Below the pieces are notes generated by a model. It was not told the DNA's origin, did no database searches, and worked only from the letters and a program-made list of their open reading frames with translations. Below, one piece after another: positions 16,889 through 26,564 of a stretch of 64,000 nucleotides of DNA. The position numbers and the translations under genes are program-made. Positions within the stretch are counted from its first letter, which is position 1. Each line of letters starts with the position of its first letter. The stretch is taken from positions 1 to 64,000 of the forward strand of contig JAJFLU010000024.1 of NCBI GenBank assembly GCA_021772515.1. Direction: 5' to 3'. The DNA comes from Opitutales bacterium (lineage in GTDB: Bacteria; Verrucomicrobiota; Verrucomicrobiia; Opitutales; UBA2987).

Positions 16889-17732
16889 TATTCTTCTCTG
16901 ATAAATTTTCCAGGTATGCCCGCGCGGCCTTGATATCTTTAACCCGTGTCTCGCGGTGTTCTCTTTCGATGGCGAGGTATCCCTTGAATCCGATCTGGTC
17001 GAGCACTCGAAAGAAGGCACACCAGTTCACTTCGCCTTGCCCGACAGGAACTTCACGTCCCCATACACCGGGCTGGTCGGCCGCAATTGCGTCCTTGATG
17101 TGGCACTGGCATAGCCAGTGTCTCAATGTAGACAACGCCTTTATGGGATCGCCTTTGTTGTAAAGAATCATGTTCGCCGGATCAAAATTGACGCCAATAT
17201 TCTCGCGATCAAGTTTTGACAGAAAGTTGTTTAGTGTCTCGGCGGTTTCCTGACCCGTCTCGAATCCTAATGTAAGCCCATTATCGCCAAACAAGTCGGC
17301 GATTCTTCGGATTCGGCACAGCAGTTTTTCAAAAGCTGGAGCATTCATGTTTTCGGGAATAAAGCCTGCGTGAAAAGTGACATTTTTCAGATTCAATTTT
17401 TTCGCTAGGGTGGCAACGGCTTTGGTATGCTTCCAGTTTTCGTCCCAGGTTTCATCAGGGACCACTCCGCCCGTTTGCCGAATCGTATCTGGTGAGGTAT
17501 AATCTTCACCAACGGTTCCAAACATAGCCGAAACAATTTCATACCCCTGATTTTCTAATCTTTCAGGAGCGTCATACCAAAATTCCGGTTTATAGATTAG
17601 TGGATTAAGAGCGAGTTGGACACGCTTAATACCCGTTCTCCCGACTTGTTCTACGAGGTCTCTGGAGCTTTTAGCCAAAAGTGACCAGCTACAAATTGCC
17701 AAACGGTTAGAAATCATGTTATTTGGGTTCAT
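16881..17732 (-). CDS. Sugar phosphate isomerase/epimerase (AP endonuclease 2-type TIM barrel)
   Basis: A 283-residue TIM barrel of the xylose-isomerase-like/AP_endonuc_2 family. The VTFHAGF, LGFETGQETAETL, IGVNFDPANMIL and CQCHIKDAI segments supply the usual His, Glu, Asp and His metal ligands, and LAIEREH near residue 262 the last Glu. Such enzymes isomerise or epimerise ketoses, or act as dehydratases on oxidised sugars. It is often paired with a Gfo/Idh/MocA gene, as here with an eight-base overlap. Either of two early Met codons could be the start. It lies 76 bases downstream of nagB and is probably co-transcribed. Confidence 0.83.
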   Translation of the reverse strand: MNPNNMISNRLAICSWSLLAKSSRDLVEQVGRTGIKRVQLALNPLIYKPEFWYDAPERLENQGYEIVSAMFGTVGEDYTSPDTIRQTGGVVPDETWDENWKHTKAVATLAKKLNLKNVTFHAGFIPENMNAPAFEKLLCRIRRIADLFGDNGLTLGFETGQETAETLNNFLSKLDRENIGVNFDPANMILYNKGDPIKALSTLRHWLCQCHIKDAIAADQPGVWGREVPVGQGEVNWCAFFRVLDQIGFKGYLAIEREHRETRVKDIKAARAYLENLSEKNNG

Positions 17733-17808
17733 AAATTAACATTGTGGATTTGTGATTTCGGGTTCTTTTAGGGGTGTTAGTGCTTTCGATGCCCGTCGGT
17801 AAATTTGG

Positions 17809-18594
17809 TCAATCGTATCTCTGCCATTCCAGTTTCTGTGAATCGATCCAGCGGTAGTGATGAGCTAATTTCAGGCCTGCCGCACTAGGCTCATCCAGGA
17901 TAACAGTCACACGAGGGTGCAGTTGAAGGGCGGAGGCGGGGCAGATTGAAGTCACTGGACCCTCAATCATCTGTGTAACTGCTTGCGCTTTCCCCTCCCC
18001 AAAAGCTAAAAGGAGGCACCATTCTGACTCCAGGATCGTCCCGATACCCATAGTAATGACATGGCTAGGGACCTGACCGGGCGATTCAAAGAAAGTCGCG
18101 TTATCTTTCATCGTCTGCCGGGAGAGAATCTTCAACCAGGTTCGCGACATAAGTGAACCGGTTGGTTCGTTGAATCCGATATGTCCGTTGCTGCCCAAAC
18201 CAAGCAATTGTAAATCGATTCCTCCGGCTTCTTTAATCTGAGCCTCATAACGGTTACAAGCAGTTCGCAAGTCGGGATCAAAACCGTTGGGAATGTGCGT
18301 ATTCTGAAGATCGATGTTGATATGTTTGAAAAAATTCTCGTGCATAAAAGAGTAGTAGGAATTTGGGTTATCCGGCCCTAAGCCCACATACTCATCCAGG
18401 TTAAACGTCACCGTCTGGCTAAAATTGAGACCTCTCTCCTGATGTAGACGGATGAGATTTTTATAAAGGTTCAGGGGCGTCCGTCCAGTTGCCAAACCAA
18501 GCACGGATCTCGCCTTATCCCGAACCTGCCTCTCAATGATCTTTGCAGCGAGAAGTGAGCCCTCCTCTTCCGTACTTCTAATGATAACTTCCAT
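17809..18594 (-). CDS. nagB: Glucosamine-6-phosphate deaminase
   Basis: A 261-residue enzyme that converts glucosamine 6-phosphate to fructose 6-phosphate plus ammonia. It shows the family landmarks GLATGRTPLNLYKNL (about 34-48), FNLDEYVGL (about 64-72) and LGLGSNGHIGFNEPTGS (about 131-147, including the catalytic His region). Length is the standard 260-265. It follows the TonB receptor gene and a hairpin, and heads the run of isomerase, oxidoreductase, unknown protein and deacetylase. This supports entry of an amino sugar into glycolysis. Confidence 0.93.
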   Translation of the reverse strand: MEVIIRSTEEEGSLLAAKIIERQVRDKARSVLGLATGRTPLNLYKNLIRLHQERGLNFSQTVTFNLDEYVGLGPDNPNSYYSFMHENFFKHINIDLQNTHIPNGFDPDLRTACNRYEAQIKEAGGIDLQLLGLGSNGHIGFNEPTGSLMSRTWLKILSRQTMKDNATFFESPGQVPSHVITMGIGTILESEWCLLLAFGEGKAQAVTQMIEGPVTSICPASALQLHPRVTVILDEPSAAGLKLAHHYRWIDSQKLEWQRYD

Positions 18595-18635
18595 GTCTTA
18601 ACTTTTAGATCCTCAAATCTGGCCTCAAAACGGCC

Positions 18636-18679
18636 CCGCCACCACCCAACTCTTACTCTGAGAATAGAGTTGGTGGCGG
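18636..18679 (-). terminator. GC-rich hairpin between TonB receptor and nagB
   Basis: Inverted arms CCGCCACC(ACCC)AACTCT and AGAGTTGGTGGCGG form a 14-bp stem with a four-base bulge. On the - strand it lies about 100 bases after the receptor stop and 42 bases before the nagB start. It may terminate or attenuate receptor mRNA; no long T-run follows, so processing or mRNA stabilisation is equally possible. Confidence 0.55.
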
Positions 18680-18775
18680 AAACAGCTTCAAGAATTAGAC
18701 AACGTGTCGAGAGATCGTCACTAGAAGATATACACATCGAACACATGCCATGCATGATCGAAAAATGAGCTCCAA

Positions 18776-21082
18776 TTAGAACAAAAAGGTGACGTCAAAC
18801 CACCAATAAGCTTCACCCAAGCTAGTGGGGTTTGGCTTACCCGTATTTGGGTTATTTGCACCAAAGGTATTGAACTGTTTAGTTTCCGTAAGGTTGTTTC
18901 CGTTGACCTGAAGCCTCACTTTGTTTTCCCCCCAATTGAATTGATATGCGGCGAAGACGCCGAGGATGCCATAAGCCGGAAGGTTGCCTTCTACATTGGC
19001 TTGGTACCGGTCACTAAAGTAGTTAAAATTACTCCCAAATGATAATCCGGCAAGTGAACCCTCCCTGACACTGTATTTTCCTGTAAGTGTGATTCGGTGG
19101 GGAGTAGTGTCATCGGGGATATTTCCGATTTTGGAGGAATCTGGATCGTCCGTCACTTCAACGGTTGTATAGGCATATCCGAATTGGCCAGTAAACCCTC
19201 CGAACTGACCTGAAAATTCAGCCTCAAAGCCTTCTGCCCTGCTCCGACCCGATTGCACGGCACCACCCAAGAGCGATATGGGGCATGGAATACCCGGATT
19301 ATCTATCTCAAATTCCTGACAGGCAGGAGTATCCGCCGTTTGATCAAAGGTTACGACATCGTCAATAGTGATATTATAGTAGCCAATCGTAGCAAAAAGA
19401 GAATCTCCAAAATCAAGCTTTACGCCAGCTTCAAACCCATCCGCTGAAGTCGGAGAAAACGGATTGCCGAAGGCGTCCAACCTTTTAGTCGATTCAAATG
19501 AGGTTGTATACATCCCATAGATTCCAATGTTCGGAGTTACCTTAAAAATCGCACCGATTTGCGGGGTCCATTCGCCATCAGGATTCACGATGGTTAATGT
19601 CCCTGAACCAGTGTTTGTTGTTGAAGAATCTGAATCGAAATATCCGATTCCGGCCAACACATTCACGCGTCCGTCAGCGTATTTCCCAAAATAGTTGACA
19701 AAATAATTATTTACTTGCTGCTCATTAATTGTCCTGGCAGGTCGACGGGGAAAAGCGAGATTTGTAGGTATTCCAGCCGGAGTATCCTCCTGCAAGAAAA
19801 ATATAACATCCTGAGCCGGATCATCATTCGTGCTTGTAGCTCCAACGAGTGTAAATGCCTCCTCTTCACTATCAAAGAGTTGGTAGCCAAATAAAAGATT
19901 GTGCGAAGCATTCCAGGCGTCGAATGAATACTTGCCGGAGACAATCAAACTATCCAGTTGGCGGGGGGCCCAAACTCGGCTGAAACCACGAACCACCGCG
20001 GGTTCATCACCAGGAGCAGAGGGATTATTGGGATCTCGTCGACTGAAAAATCCGAACATGTTTGGAAATGCGCCGTCAATATCTTCGTTGTGATTATAGC
20101 TAAAGCGGAGTTTGAGCCGATCGCCGATGCGTTGATCGACATCTACCGATATATCAGTCGTTTGGGTTTCCCACTTATATCCTCCACCGAAATCAGTCAA
20201 TGGATCGATACCAAATTCCTCGGAGATTGGAATACCTCCGTTGGTGATGGCTCCAGCAACCAAGGCCGTGCTCGTGCGTGTCCCAAAATTTCGCTTATAA
20301 TATTCGTAGCCGAGAGTTATTTTAGTATCTTTAAAAGGTGTGAATGTTATAGGTATGTGGGCCAAGATATCTTTACTGTAACCGAATTTTGGACCCTGAA
20401 CTAGTGGATTCCCGTTCTCAACATAGGATAAATTCACTCGGTAGGTTACCGGACCAGCAAAGATTTCAGTATCTAAAGTCTGATTAAAGTCTATCGCAGT
20501 CTTGTAACGACCATGGGTCCCCCCTCCGAAGGTGAAATTGGCAAAATCATTTCCTGGAATCGGGCGTTTCTTTACCATGTTAATTATTCCACCGGGACTC
20601 GTTTGTCCATAGAGTATTCCTGCAGGTCCCTTAAGGATTTCGATACGCTGGATAGCGTCGGAATGAACCAATTGAGTAAAGGGATGACCGTCTTTTCGCT
20701 TTCTTCCGATGGGCACGCCTCGAATCACACTCCAGAAACGGCCTCCAGCTGCGGGTGAGGCTAATTGTTCCGCCTGCCGGTTGTCGGTCGGATTGAAATC
20801 ATTGATCGCTTCTCTAGTCATGACAGACATATTTAACGGAATATCAGCCAGCGGTATCTCGAATTTCAATGCACTAATACTGGTTTTGCCTTGATACCCG
20901 ATTGACTGGTCTTCGATTATTTCGAAATCGGAAAGGGTGAGTATCTCATTGTCAGCGCTTTCCTCTTCATTAATTTCGCTATCTTGAGCATACGTCGAAA
21001 ATCCAAGGGTGACACTCATCAGTGCGATTAGAGCAAAAGACCACTTCAAGTTGTTAAGGAGAAAGAGATTAGGAGTTTTCAT
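18776..21082 (-). CDS. TonB-dependent outer-membrane receptor
   Basis: A 768-residue outer-membrane receptor. The signal peptide is roughly residues 1-32 (hydrophobic SFALIALMSVTLGFSTYA). A plug domain follows, with IRGVPIGRKRKDG and RIEILKGPAGILYGQTSPGG (about 150-170), the landmark of siderophore-type receptors. The rest is a beta barrel ending in the aromatic DVTFLF expected for BAM-dependent insertion. The early LTLSDFEII segment may be the TonB box. Architecture is of the FhuA/siderophore-receptor class, but in Verrucomicrobiota such proteins are often used for sugars. The adjacent nagB-PIG-L operon suggests an amino-sugar oligomer as ligand (inference). Confidence 0.88.
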   Translation of the reverse strand: MKTPNLFLLNNLKWSFALIALMSVTLGFSTYAQDSEINEEESADNEILTLSDFEIIEDQSIGYQGKTSISALKFEIPLADIPLNMSVMTREAINDFNPTDNRQAEQLASPAAGGRFWSVIRGVPIGRKRKDGHPFTQLVHSDAIQRIEILKGPAGILYGQTSPGGIINMVKKRPIPGNDFANFTFGGGTHGRYKTAIDFNQTLDTEIFAGPVTYRVNLSYVENGNPLVQGPKFGYSKDILAHIPITFTPFKDTKITLGYEYYKRNFGTRTSTALVAGAITNGGIPISEEFGIDPLTDFGGGYKWETQTTDISVDVDQRIGDRLKLRFSYNHNEDIDGAFPNMFGFFSRRDPNNPSAPGDEPAVVRGFSRVWAPRQLDSLIVSGKYSFDAWNASHNLLFGYQLFDSEEEAFTLVGATSTNDDPAQDVIFFLQEDTPAGIPTNLAFPRRPARTINEQQVNNYFVNYFGKYADGRVNVLAGIGYFDSDSSTTNTGSGTLTIVNPDGEWTPQIGAIFKVTPNIGIYGMYTTSFESTKRLDAFGNPFSPTSADGFEAGVKLDFGDSLFATIGYYNITIDDVVTFDQTADTPACQEFEIDNPGIPCPISLLGGAVQSGRSRAEGFEAEFSGQFGGFTGQFGYAYTTVEVTDDPDSSKIGNIPDDTTPHRITLTGKYSVREGSLAGLSFGSNFNYFSDRYQANVEGNLPAYGILGVFAAYQFNWGENKVRLQVNGNNLTETKQFNTFGANNPNTGKPNPTSLGEAYWWFDVTFLF

Positions 21083-21483
21083 GTTATGTTAGTATAGGGG
21101 ATTCAATTTTCTGTTTGATAGGAGAGATTAGTCTTATATATTTTGAAAAAGAAAGCTTTATTGAGTTTAACTTTGCTAAATGAAAGATACATATTTCGTA
21201 ATATAGTGTAATTAGTTTGTATATATTTTGTATTGTCAATATAAAATAAAAAAAAATTATCAATTTATGAATATTTGTTTCGTATTGAAAACAATCTCCA
21301 ATATAAAATTAAATTCGACCACATCGTATTTCCAGATCGGAATCTGAAAAATTTGCAATTCAATAGCCTTCCATTTTCAGGGAAATCTTTTTTCTCTATT
21401 CTAGTTCAAGATCAGTCCTTGTAAAAAACGAAATTCAGAAGAGAACCTGATTTACGAGAAAGGCTGATCAATAGTATTGGTAT
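21083..21483. other. AT-rich divergent promoter region
   Basis: About 400 bases between the TonB receptor (leftward) and the TPR gene (rightward). It is very AT-rich from 21120 to 21310, with poly-A and TATATATT runs, and holds no credible gene. It presumably contains the promoters of both genes; specific boxes cannot be assigned. Confidence 0.5.
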
Positions 21484-22728
21484 ATGAGGTTATCCGCATT
21501 ATCCATCTCGTTCATTGGTATCCTTTTAGGTTACCAGCTTACGCACATGGTCCCGGAGGAACTGAATGGCTCTGCTTCCGTACTCCCGAGAGCCAGGCAG
21601 TTGTTCGATCACAGCAAGAAACTTGCGGAAAGCGGAAAGCTTCGCGAAGCAGCTGATGTTCTTCATTCCGCCCTCCTCCACGAACCTGATTTGGCCCAGG
21701 GATGGTATTCTCTGGGTGGTATCCACTATGAATTGGAAGAAAGGCCCGAAGCGATTTACGCATTTCAAGAAGTTGTGCGCCTTCAGCCTCTAAATGCGGA
21801 GGTTTGGTTCATTCTCGGAACTATCAATTGGGAGGAAGGACATCCCCAAAGGGCACTTGAATCTTTTAAGGCAGCAGTGGCGGCTAAACCCGATTACAGT
21901 GACACGTGGTACCAATTGGGGCTCTTGTACTGGGAAGAGCAAAGGGTAGATGACTCAATTGCATCACTATCAAACTCCGTCCGCGAAAACCCGGATTTTG
22001 CTCCAGCGTGGTACAGCCTCGGCGTCGCATATGCGAAAAAAAACGAGATGCAATCGGCAATTGCTGCCCAAAAACAAGCCTTGGCCGTCGATCCCGACTA
22101 TTTCGACGCCCATGTGAGCCTCGGTCTATACTTCTTGGCCGTAGGCGACTATGACCGCGCTATTGAAAAACTTAAGGAAACGCTCCAAAAAAATGCTAAA
22201 TCGACCTTGGTTTGGTTCAATATCGGTCTGGCTCATATGCAATTGGATCAATTCGACTTGGCCGTGCAAGCATTACATAAGGTTGCAAAGCTAGACGAAG
22301 ATTTCCTTCTAGCTTGGTACAATCTCGGGATTTGCTACAGCAATTGGCAAGATTACGAGATGGCCATTGTGTCTTACAATCGCGCACTAGGAATCGAGCC
22401 CAAACACTTGGACAGTCTATTTAATCTAGCCGTAAATTACTCGCTCTCAAAGGAAGCCTCGCTCGCCGTGTCCACCTACAAAGAGTTTCTCAAACTCAAG
22501 CCGGATGAGGTTGAAGCATGGCACTATCTCGGCGTTAACCTAGAACGCCTCGGCAAAACCGTGCAGGCGAGCGAAGCCTACGAGAAGGCAGTCGCGTTGA
22601 ATCCCGGCCACGGCGATGTGTGGACGCGTCTCGCCCATATCTATGAGCAGACCGATTTTCCAGAGAAGGCAAGAAAGGCTCGTGAGCAAGCTCTCTCTAC
22701 AGGGTTCACAGGGCCCCAAAGCCCATAA
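21484..22728 (+). CDS. Tetratricopeptide repeat protein
   Basis: A 414-residue protein with a short N-terminal hydrophobic segment (LSISFIGILLGYQL), probably a signal or anchor. It is followed by about ten 34-residue TPR units, recognisable from recurring W-(Y/F)-x-L-G and P-x-(F/Y/H) positions such as WYSLGGIHYELEERPEAIYA and WYNLGICYSNWQDYEMAIVS. TPRs are protein-interaction scaffolds and no enzymatic domain is present. It converges on the FG-GAP/UnbV gene, a pairing often seen in this phylum, which suggests the two work together at the envelope. Start ATG 21484 directly precedes the hydrophobic segment. Confidence 0.85.
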   Translation: MRLSALSISFIGILLGYQLTHMVPEELNGSASVLPRARQLFDHSKKLAESGKLREAADVLHSALLHEPDLAQGWYSLGGIHYELEERPEAIYAFQEVVRLQPLNAEVWFILGTINWEEGHPQRALESFKAAVAAKPDYSDTWYQLGLLYWEEQRVDDSIASLSNSVRENPDFAPAWYSLGVAYAKKNEMQSAIAAQKQALAVDPDYFDAHVSLGLYFLAVGDYDRAIEKLKETLQKNAKSTLVWFNIGLAHMQLDQFDLAVQALHKVAKLDEDFLLAWYNLGICYSNWQDYEMAIVSYNRALGIEPKHLDSLFNLAVNYSLSKEASLAVSTYKEFLKLKPDEVEAWHYLGVNLERLGKTVQASEAYEKAVALNPGHGDVWTRLAHIYEQTDFPEKARKAREQALSTGFTGPQSP

Positions 22729-22853
22729 TTCGATCATTTTGACAAAGCGAGAAATATAGGGACAGAGCACTGTCAAAGGGATGCAAAACGGTCGATTCGC
22801 GACCAATCCCAGCTATGGGCGATCAGGATATGTCTAGGCAAAATAAATCTTGG

Positions 22854-25232
22854 CTAACGGAGTCGAATGTCATGATAGCGGTTTATTTCGGGGTTTTCCA
22901 AACGTCTGCGTACACCATTTAACCAAGTCACCTCGATTGCCTCGACTTTGCCAACCTGACCCAAACCGAAAACTTTGCTCAATGAGTGTTGGGAATAAAT
23001 GGAATCGCCATTAACAATACGGGCAGTTTCAACGCCTTTTTCGTGGATGACCCGTAGGCTCACACCAATTGGTGATTGACCGGATTCATCGGACATCCGA
23101 ACACCAATCCAGTTGTTTTCACCCGGCCATTGATTTTTGTATAGATGTACACGGCTCTTCGGAGGAGTAAGTTCCACCACTATCAGGTCAGTTTTCCCAT
23201 CACGGTCGAAATCCTCACTTAACACACCGCGCGAATCGTAGCGAAAGCCAGCTCCCATCAAGTGGCCCACATTGAGGAATCCACCACCATCAAGATTCAT
23301 GAGCAAAGCGTTGTTTTCGAACGGATTCCAGGATGTATTTCCGCTAATGAGGGGCGAGTTGAAATAGTTCATCAGTTTGACGTCGGGAGCAGACCCACCC
23401 TCATAAATATCGTGCCTCCAATAAATGGTACAATAATCCTTCGCCGATTCTTTGGACATATGGCCGTTGGCGACGTATATATCCATAAACCCGTCGTTTT
23501 CGAGGTCGAACGTAGTTGAACCCCAAGCCCAACCCAATCGATTCACATCATCGTTGAATGTAGCCCGGTGCATTCCGCTTCCGCCCTCCGATCCAAGGTA
23601 AAGATAGTTTCCGTAAGTCATCGGTGTTCGCATTTTCTCCAGCTCTTTGAACCCCTCTTGCCCAAGCCCCATGAAATTGAGGCGCCGAACCGTGGTTGAA
23701 CTCATTCCTGCCACAAAAAGATCCAGATTCTCATCGTTGTCGTAATCGCCAAAAGTATGAGACATTCCAAATGTATTGCGCATATCCAGGAAACTTTCAC
23801 TGACATCCCGGAAATTTCCCTTTCCCTCATTGAGGTAAACATCGACACCCGAAAAATCGCTTACGACAAGGAGATCCAGGAAAGAATCCCCATTTAAATC
23901 GACAAACGAACTACTGTAAGTCCGGCGGTGCCGTTTGGGGCCAAGGCCAGCAATTTCGGTCTCATCGCGGAATCTGCCTTCTCCATCATTGATAAGCAAG
24001 AAAGCCGGATAACCATCCAGTGCATCATAAAACGGCGTAGGCAACTGGCCTCGCACATAAGGGCGTTTGTATTGAGCAATCCACACATCCGGAAGTTGAT
24101 CCCCATTGACATCTCCGACAGTTATCACCTGAGGCTCGATCAATGGTATTCCCGTAGCGCGAATCTCTAGGCCGGGGCCTGTGAAGCGCCCCTTTTCATC
24201 TCCCAAATAAAGGGCGGGGAACGCGTTCTGTCCGGCAACAATCAGATCCGTATTTCCGTCCAGATTCAGGTCCGCGAAGCAGAAAGCGTAAACCCGCTCC
24301 GGCGGATGACTAAAGAGGTCCTCTCGCTCAAAACCACCCCCCTTGTTCCAATAAACGCTATTGTCGGCTGGTAGAATGATCTCCAACAGACCATCCTTGT
24401 TTAGATCGTATGCAGCCACAAGCAGGGCAGATCCCTCAGGTGAGCTTTTTTCAAAATCATACCACGGGATAAAAGCGGGCGGCCCCTGCCATTCGATGAT
24501 CTTCAAGCCCGACATCTTTAAACCGGCGGCAATGTGGTGTCCCTTTTGATCTCGATTGCGAGTCCAATCGATATCAAGATTGCCGCTCACGACATAGCGC
24601 TTAGACTCGTCTATCCGGCTCAGGTAAAGGACAACCGAAAATGTCGATCTAGCTGTACCAGCATCATCGATGTCAAAGGCCGAATGGTGCCATTCCGTCT
24701 TTTCCAGGATATAACCGGCACGCCTAAATCCGTCCACAAACTCAGGCCACTCCTCATACTGGATTATGCGCGAGGGTTCTTCAAATATCTGCCGCCCGAT
24801 GCCCCATTTAATCCGCTCTTTGCCGAATACCTCAGGTAAAGCAATTTTCTCAAACGGCACCGTGGTTAAAAGCGGCAATTTTTCCTCAGCATTGCGTAGC
24901 CGATCCCAGAGATCGATGATCGTATCTTCGTACTCCTGTGCGAGGACTTCCTTCCGCCAAACAGACTCATCCAATAGGCGACGCTTTATTGCAATCTCCT
25001 TGGAAGACTCCGCCAATTCGCTAAGAACCCTCGCTTTTTCTGGATCCATGCTGTAAGCAGGTCTTTTCTGCGTCTGCCCACAAACTGGAACCCAACCGTT
25101 CATTGCAAAGGCGACCAATAAGCAAACGGTCGTTCTCGCGAGTATTGTGCGCCCAATGAAATTTCCTTCTATTGGCCTTCGCCAGATAAAAAGCCACGAA
25201 TTTTGTAAATTATCAGTTATTGGAGTTTTCAT
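22854..25232 (-). CDS. Secreted FG-GAP/VCBS repeat protein with C-terminal UnbV/ASPIC domain
   Basis: A 792-residue protein. It has an N-terminal hydrophobic export segment (ARTTVCLLVAFAMNGWVPVCG, about 30-50) and a region of roughly 230 residues without recognised domains. At least seven FG-GAP calcium-loop repeats follow (DLNKDGLLEI, DLNLDGNTDLI, DVNGDQLPDVW, DLNGDSFLDLL, DYDNDENLDLF, DLENDGFMDIY, DFDRDGKTDLIV), forming an integrin-like propeller. A C-terminal UnbV/ASPIC-like segment ends the protein (TWLNGVRRRLENP). The frame stays open about 1.36 kb further upstream, but that part lies antisense to the solute-binding gene. ATG 25232 (MKTPITDN) just before the export segment is therefore the start. 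Likely periplasmic or surface-exposed; function unknown. Confidence 0.82.
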   Translation of the reverse strand: MKTPITDNLQNSWLFIWRRPIEGNFIGRTILARTTVCLLVAFAMNGWVPVCGQTQKRPAYSMDPEKARVLSELAESSKEIAIKRRLLDESVWRKEVLAQEYEDTIIDLWDRLRNAEEKLPLLTTVPFEKIALPEVFGKERIKWGIGRQIFEEPSRIIQYEEWPEFVDGFRRAGYILEKTEWHHSAFDIDDAGTARSTFSVVLYLSRIDESKRYVVSGNLDIDWTRNRDQKGHHIAAGLKMSGLKIIEWQGPPAFIPWYDFEKSSPEGSALLVAAYDLNKDGLLEIILPADNSVYWNKGGGFEREDLFSHPPERVYAFCFADLNLDGNTDLIVAGQNAFPALYLGDEKGRFTGPGLEIRATGIPLIEPQVITVGDVNGDQLPDVWIAQYKRPYVRGQLPTPFYDALDGYPAFLLINDGEGRFRDETEIAGLGPKRHRRTYSSSFVDLNGDSFLDLLVVSDFSGVDVYLNEGKGNFRDVSESFLDMRNTFGMSHTFGDYDNDENLDLFVAGMSSTTVRRLNFMGLGQEGFKELEKMRTPMTYGNYLYLGSEGGSGMHRATFNDDVNRLGWAWGSTTFDLENDGFMDIYVANGHMSKESAKDYCTIYWRHDIYEGGSAPDVKLMNYFNSPLISGNTSWNPFENNALLMNLDGGGFLNVGHLMGAGFRYDSRGVLSEDFDRDGKTDLIVVELTPPKSRVHLYKNQWPGENNWIGVRMSDESGQSPIGVSLRVIHEKGVETARIVNGDSIYSQHSLSKVFGLGQVGKVEAIEVTWLNGVRRRLENPEINRYHDIRLR

Positions 25233-25268
25233 TTGACAATATTTATTGACCAGAAAACTCTTTGAGGT

Positions 25269-26564
25269 ATGAAAGATGCACTCGAGCGTCCCCAAAAGGT
25301 CGACTGGTGGCTCGGGTGGGCGGAAGATCTCCACCGAGGCGAGGGCGATTTTCTTCGCAGGGAGATCGCTGGATCCTTTAACGCTGCCCACACAGACGTC
25401 TTTCTCGATTTTTCGCTTCGCAGCGGTATTGACCGCGCCCTGCCAGTCGCACTGGAGGAGGGATCTGCCCCGGATATCCTCTTCATTACAGGTCAAAAGG
25501 GGTTCAACTCTCCACTGGAGCCAGCCGGTGATTTTGCACGCAAGGGATACTTGCTTCCTCTCAACGAGTTTTCCGAAAAGTATCGCTGGGATAGAGATCG
25601 GTTTATGTCCTGGGCAATGCAAATTGGCCGGTTCAACGGCGATCTTCTCTTCATACCCGCCGGCTTTTCGACACTGATCCTCTTTTATAATAAGACAGTC
25701 TTTGAAAAGCACGGATGGAATCCTCCCACAACTCGTGAAGAACTCGAAAGCCTCTGCACTACTATCACCAAAGCTGGACTGATTCCTTTCGCTCATGCCA
25801 GTTATTTGCACAAGAATGTAAGTGACTGGATGATTAGCGTTTTTTTGAACCATTGTGCCGGTGTGGAATGCGTCCGGCAGGCATTGAGGCAGGAAAAACA
25901 ATGGGATGATTCGGAATTCCTCGAAGCGATCGAACTGCTGGTTGAATACGTTCAGCGGGGTTGGTTCAGTGGAAGCCTTGAGAACTATCTTAGTATCAGA
26001 AACATTGACAGGTGGAAGGCCTTCGCCAAAGGCGAAGCCGCAATGAATATTGAGGGCGCTTGGGGATTTCAAAAAGCGTCTCGGCTTTTCCGCGAGTCTG
26101 GAAACGAATACGGATGGGTTCCGATACCACCTTTGAGTCACCGTGCGTCGAATGGAACCTTCACTCTTGGAGTTGGTTGTTTTCTCGGAATTAATCAGGA
26201 GTGTCTCTGTTCCAAAGACGCAGCGAAAGTATTGGACTGGATATTCGATCCAATGCGCGCCGCCCGAGTTTCCCTGCGCTCTTGGAACGTCCCGTTGCGG
26301 TATGCTCCAGAAAATTTTTCGAACACTGAGGCAGACGGCGCAACACGAGATTTTTACGTGAATGCTTCCCAACTGATAGACCGATCGGGGCAGATTGGCT
26401 ATGCAACTTGGACTTTTTGGCCTCCAGAATCGAAGCGATACCTTTCCAGAGAACTCGAAAAAGTCCTGACTGGAGAACTTAGCATAATGGACTACTGCCG
26501 AAAACATCAACGACTTTTCTCTAAGGAATTTGCCGCAGGAAAGGCACCTCGCGTTTTCATTTGA
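25269..26564 (+). CDS. ABC transporter solute-binding protein lacking a signal peptide
   Basis: A 431-residue family-1 (MalE-like) extracellular solute-binding protein, judged from FLRREIAGSFNAAHTDVFLD, GSAPDILFITGQ, PAGFSTLILFYNKTVFEKHG and GEAAMNIEGAWGF. The frame begins at ATG 25269 directly in the mature domain. TGA at 25263 closes it upstream, so no signal peptide or lipobox can be encoded in frame. It is either 5'-truncated (a pseudogene remnant) or retained in the cytoplasm as a sensor. Its start lies 36 bases from the divergent FG-GAP gene. No permease genes follow; the next gene is a DeoR-type regulator, whose effector it might once have delivered. Confidence 0.75.
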   Translation: MKDALERPQKVDWWLGWAEDLHRGEGDFLRREIAGSFNAAHTDVFLDFSLRSGIDRALPVALEEGSAPDILFITGQKGFNSPLEPAGDFARKGYLLPLNEFSEKYRWDRDRFMSWAMQIGRFNGDLLFIPAGFSTLILFYNKTVFEKHGWNPPTTREELESLCTTITKAGLIPFAHASYLHKNVSDWMISVFLNHCAGVECVRQALRQEKQWDDSEFLEAIELLVEYVQRGWFSGSLENYLSIRNIDRWKAFAKGEAAMNIEGAWGFQKASRLFRESGNEYGWVPIPPLSHRASNGTFTLGVGCFLGINQECLCSKDAAKVLDWIFDPMRAARVSLRSWNVPLRYAPENFSNTEADGATRDFYVNASQLIDRSGQIGYATWTFWPPESKRYLSRELEKVLTGELSIMDYCRKHQRLFSKEFAAGKAPRVFI

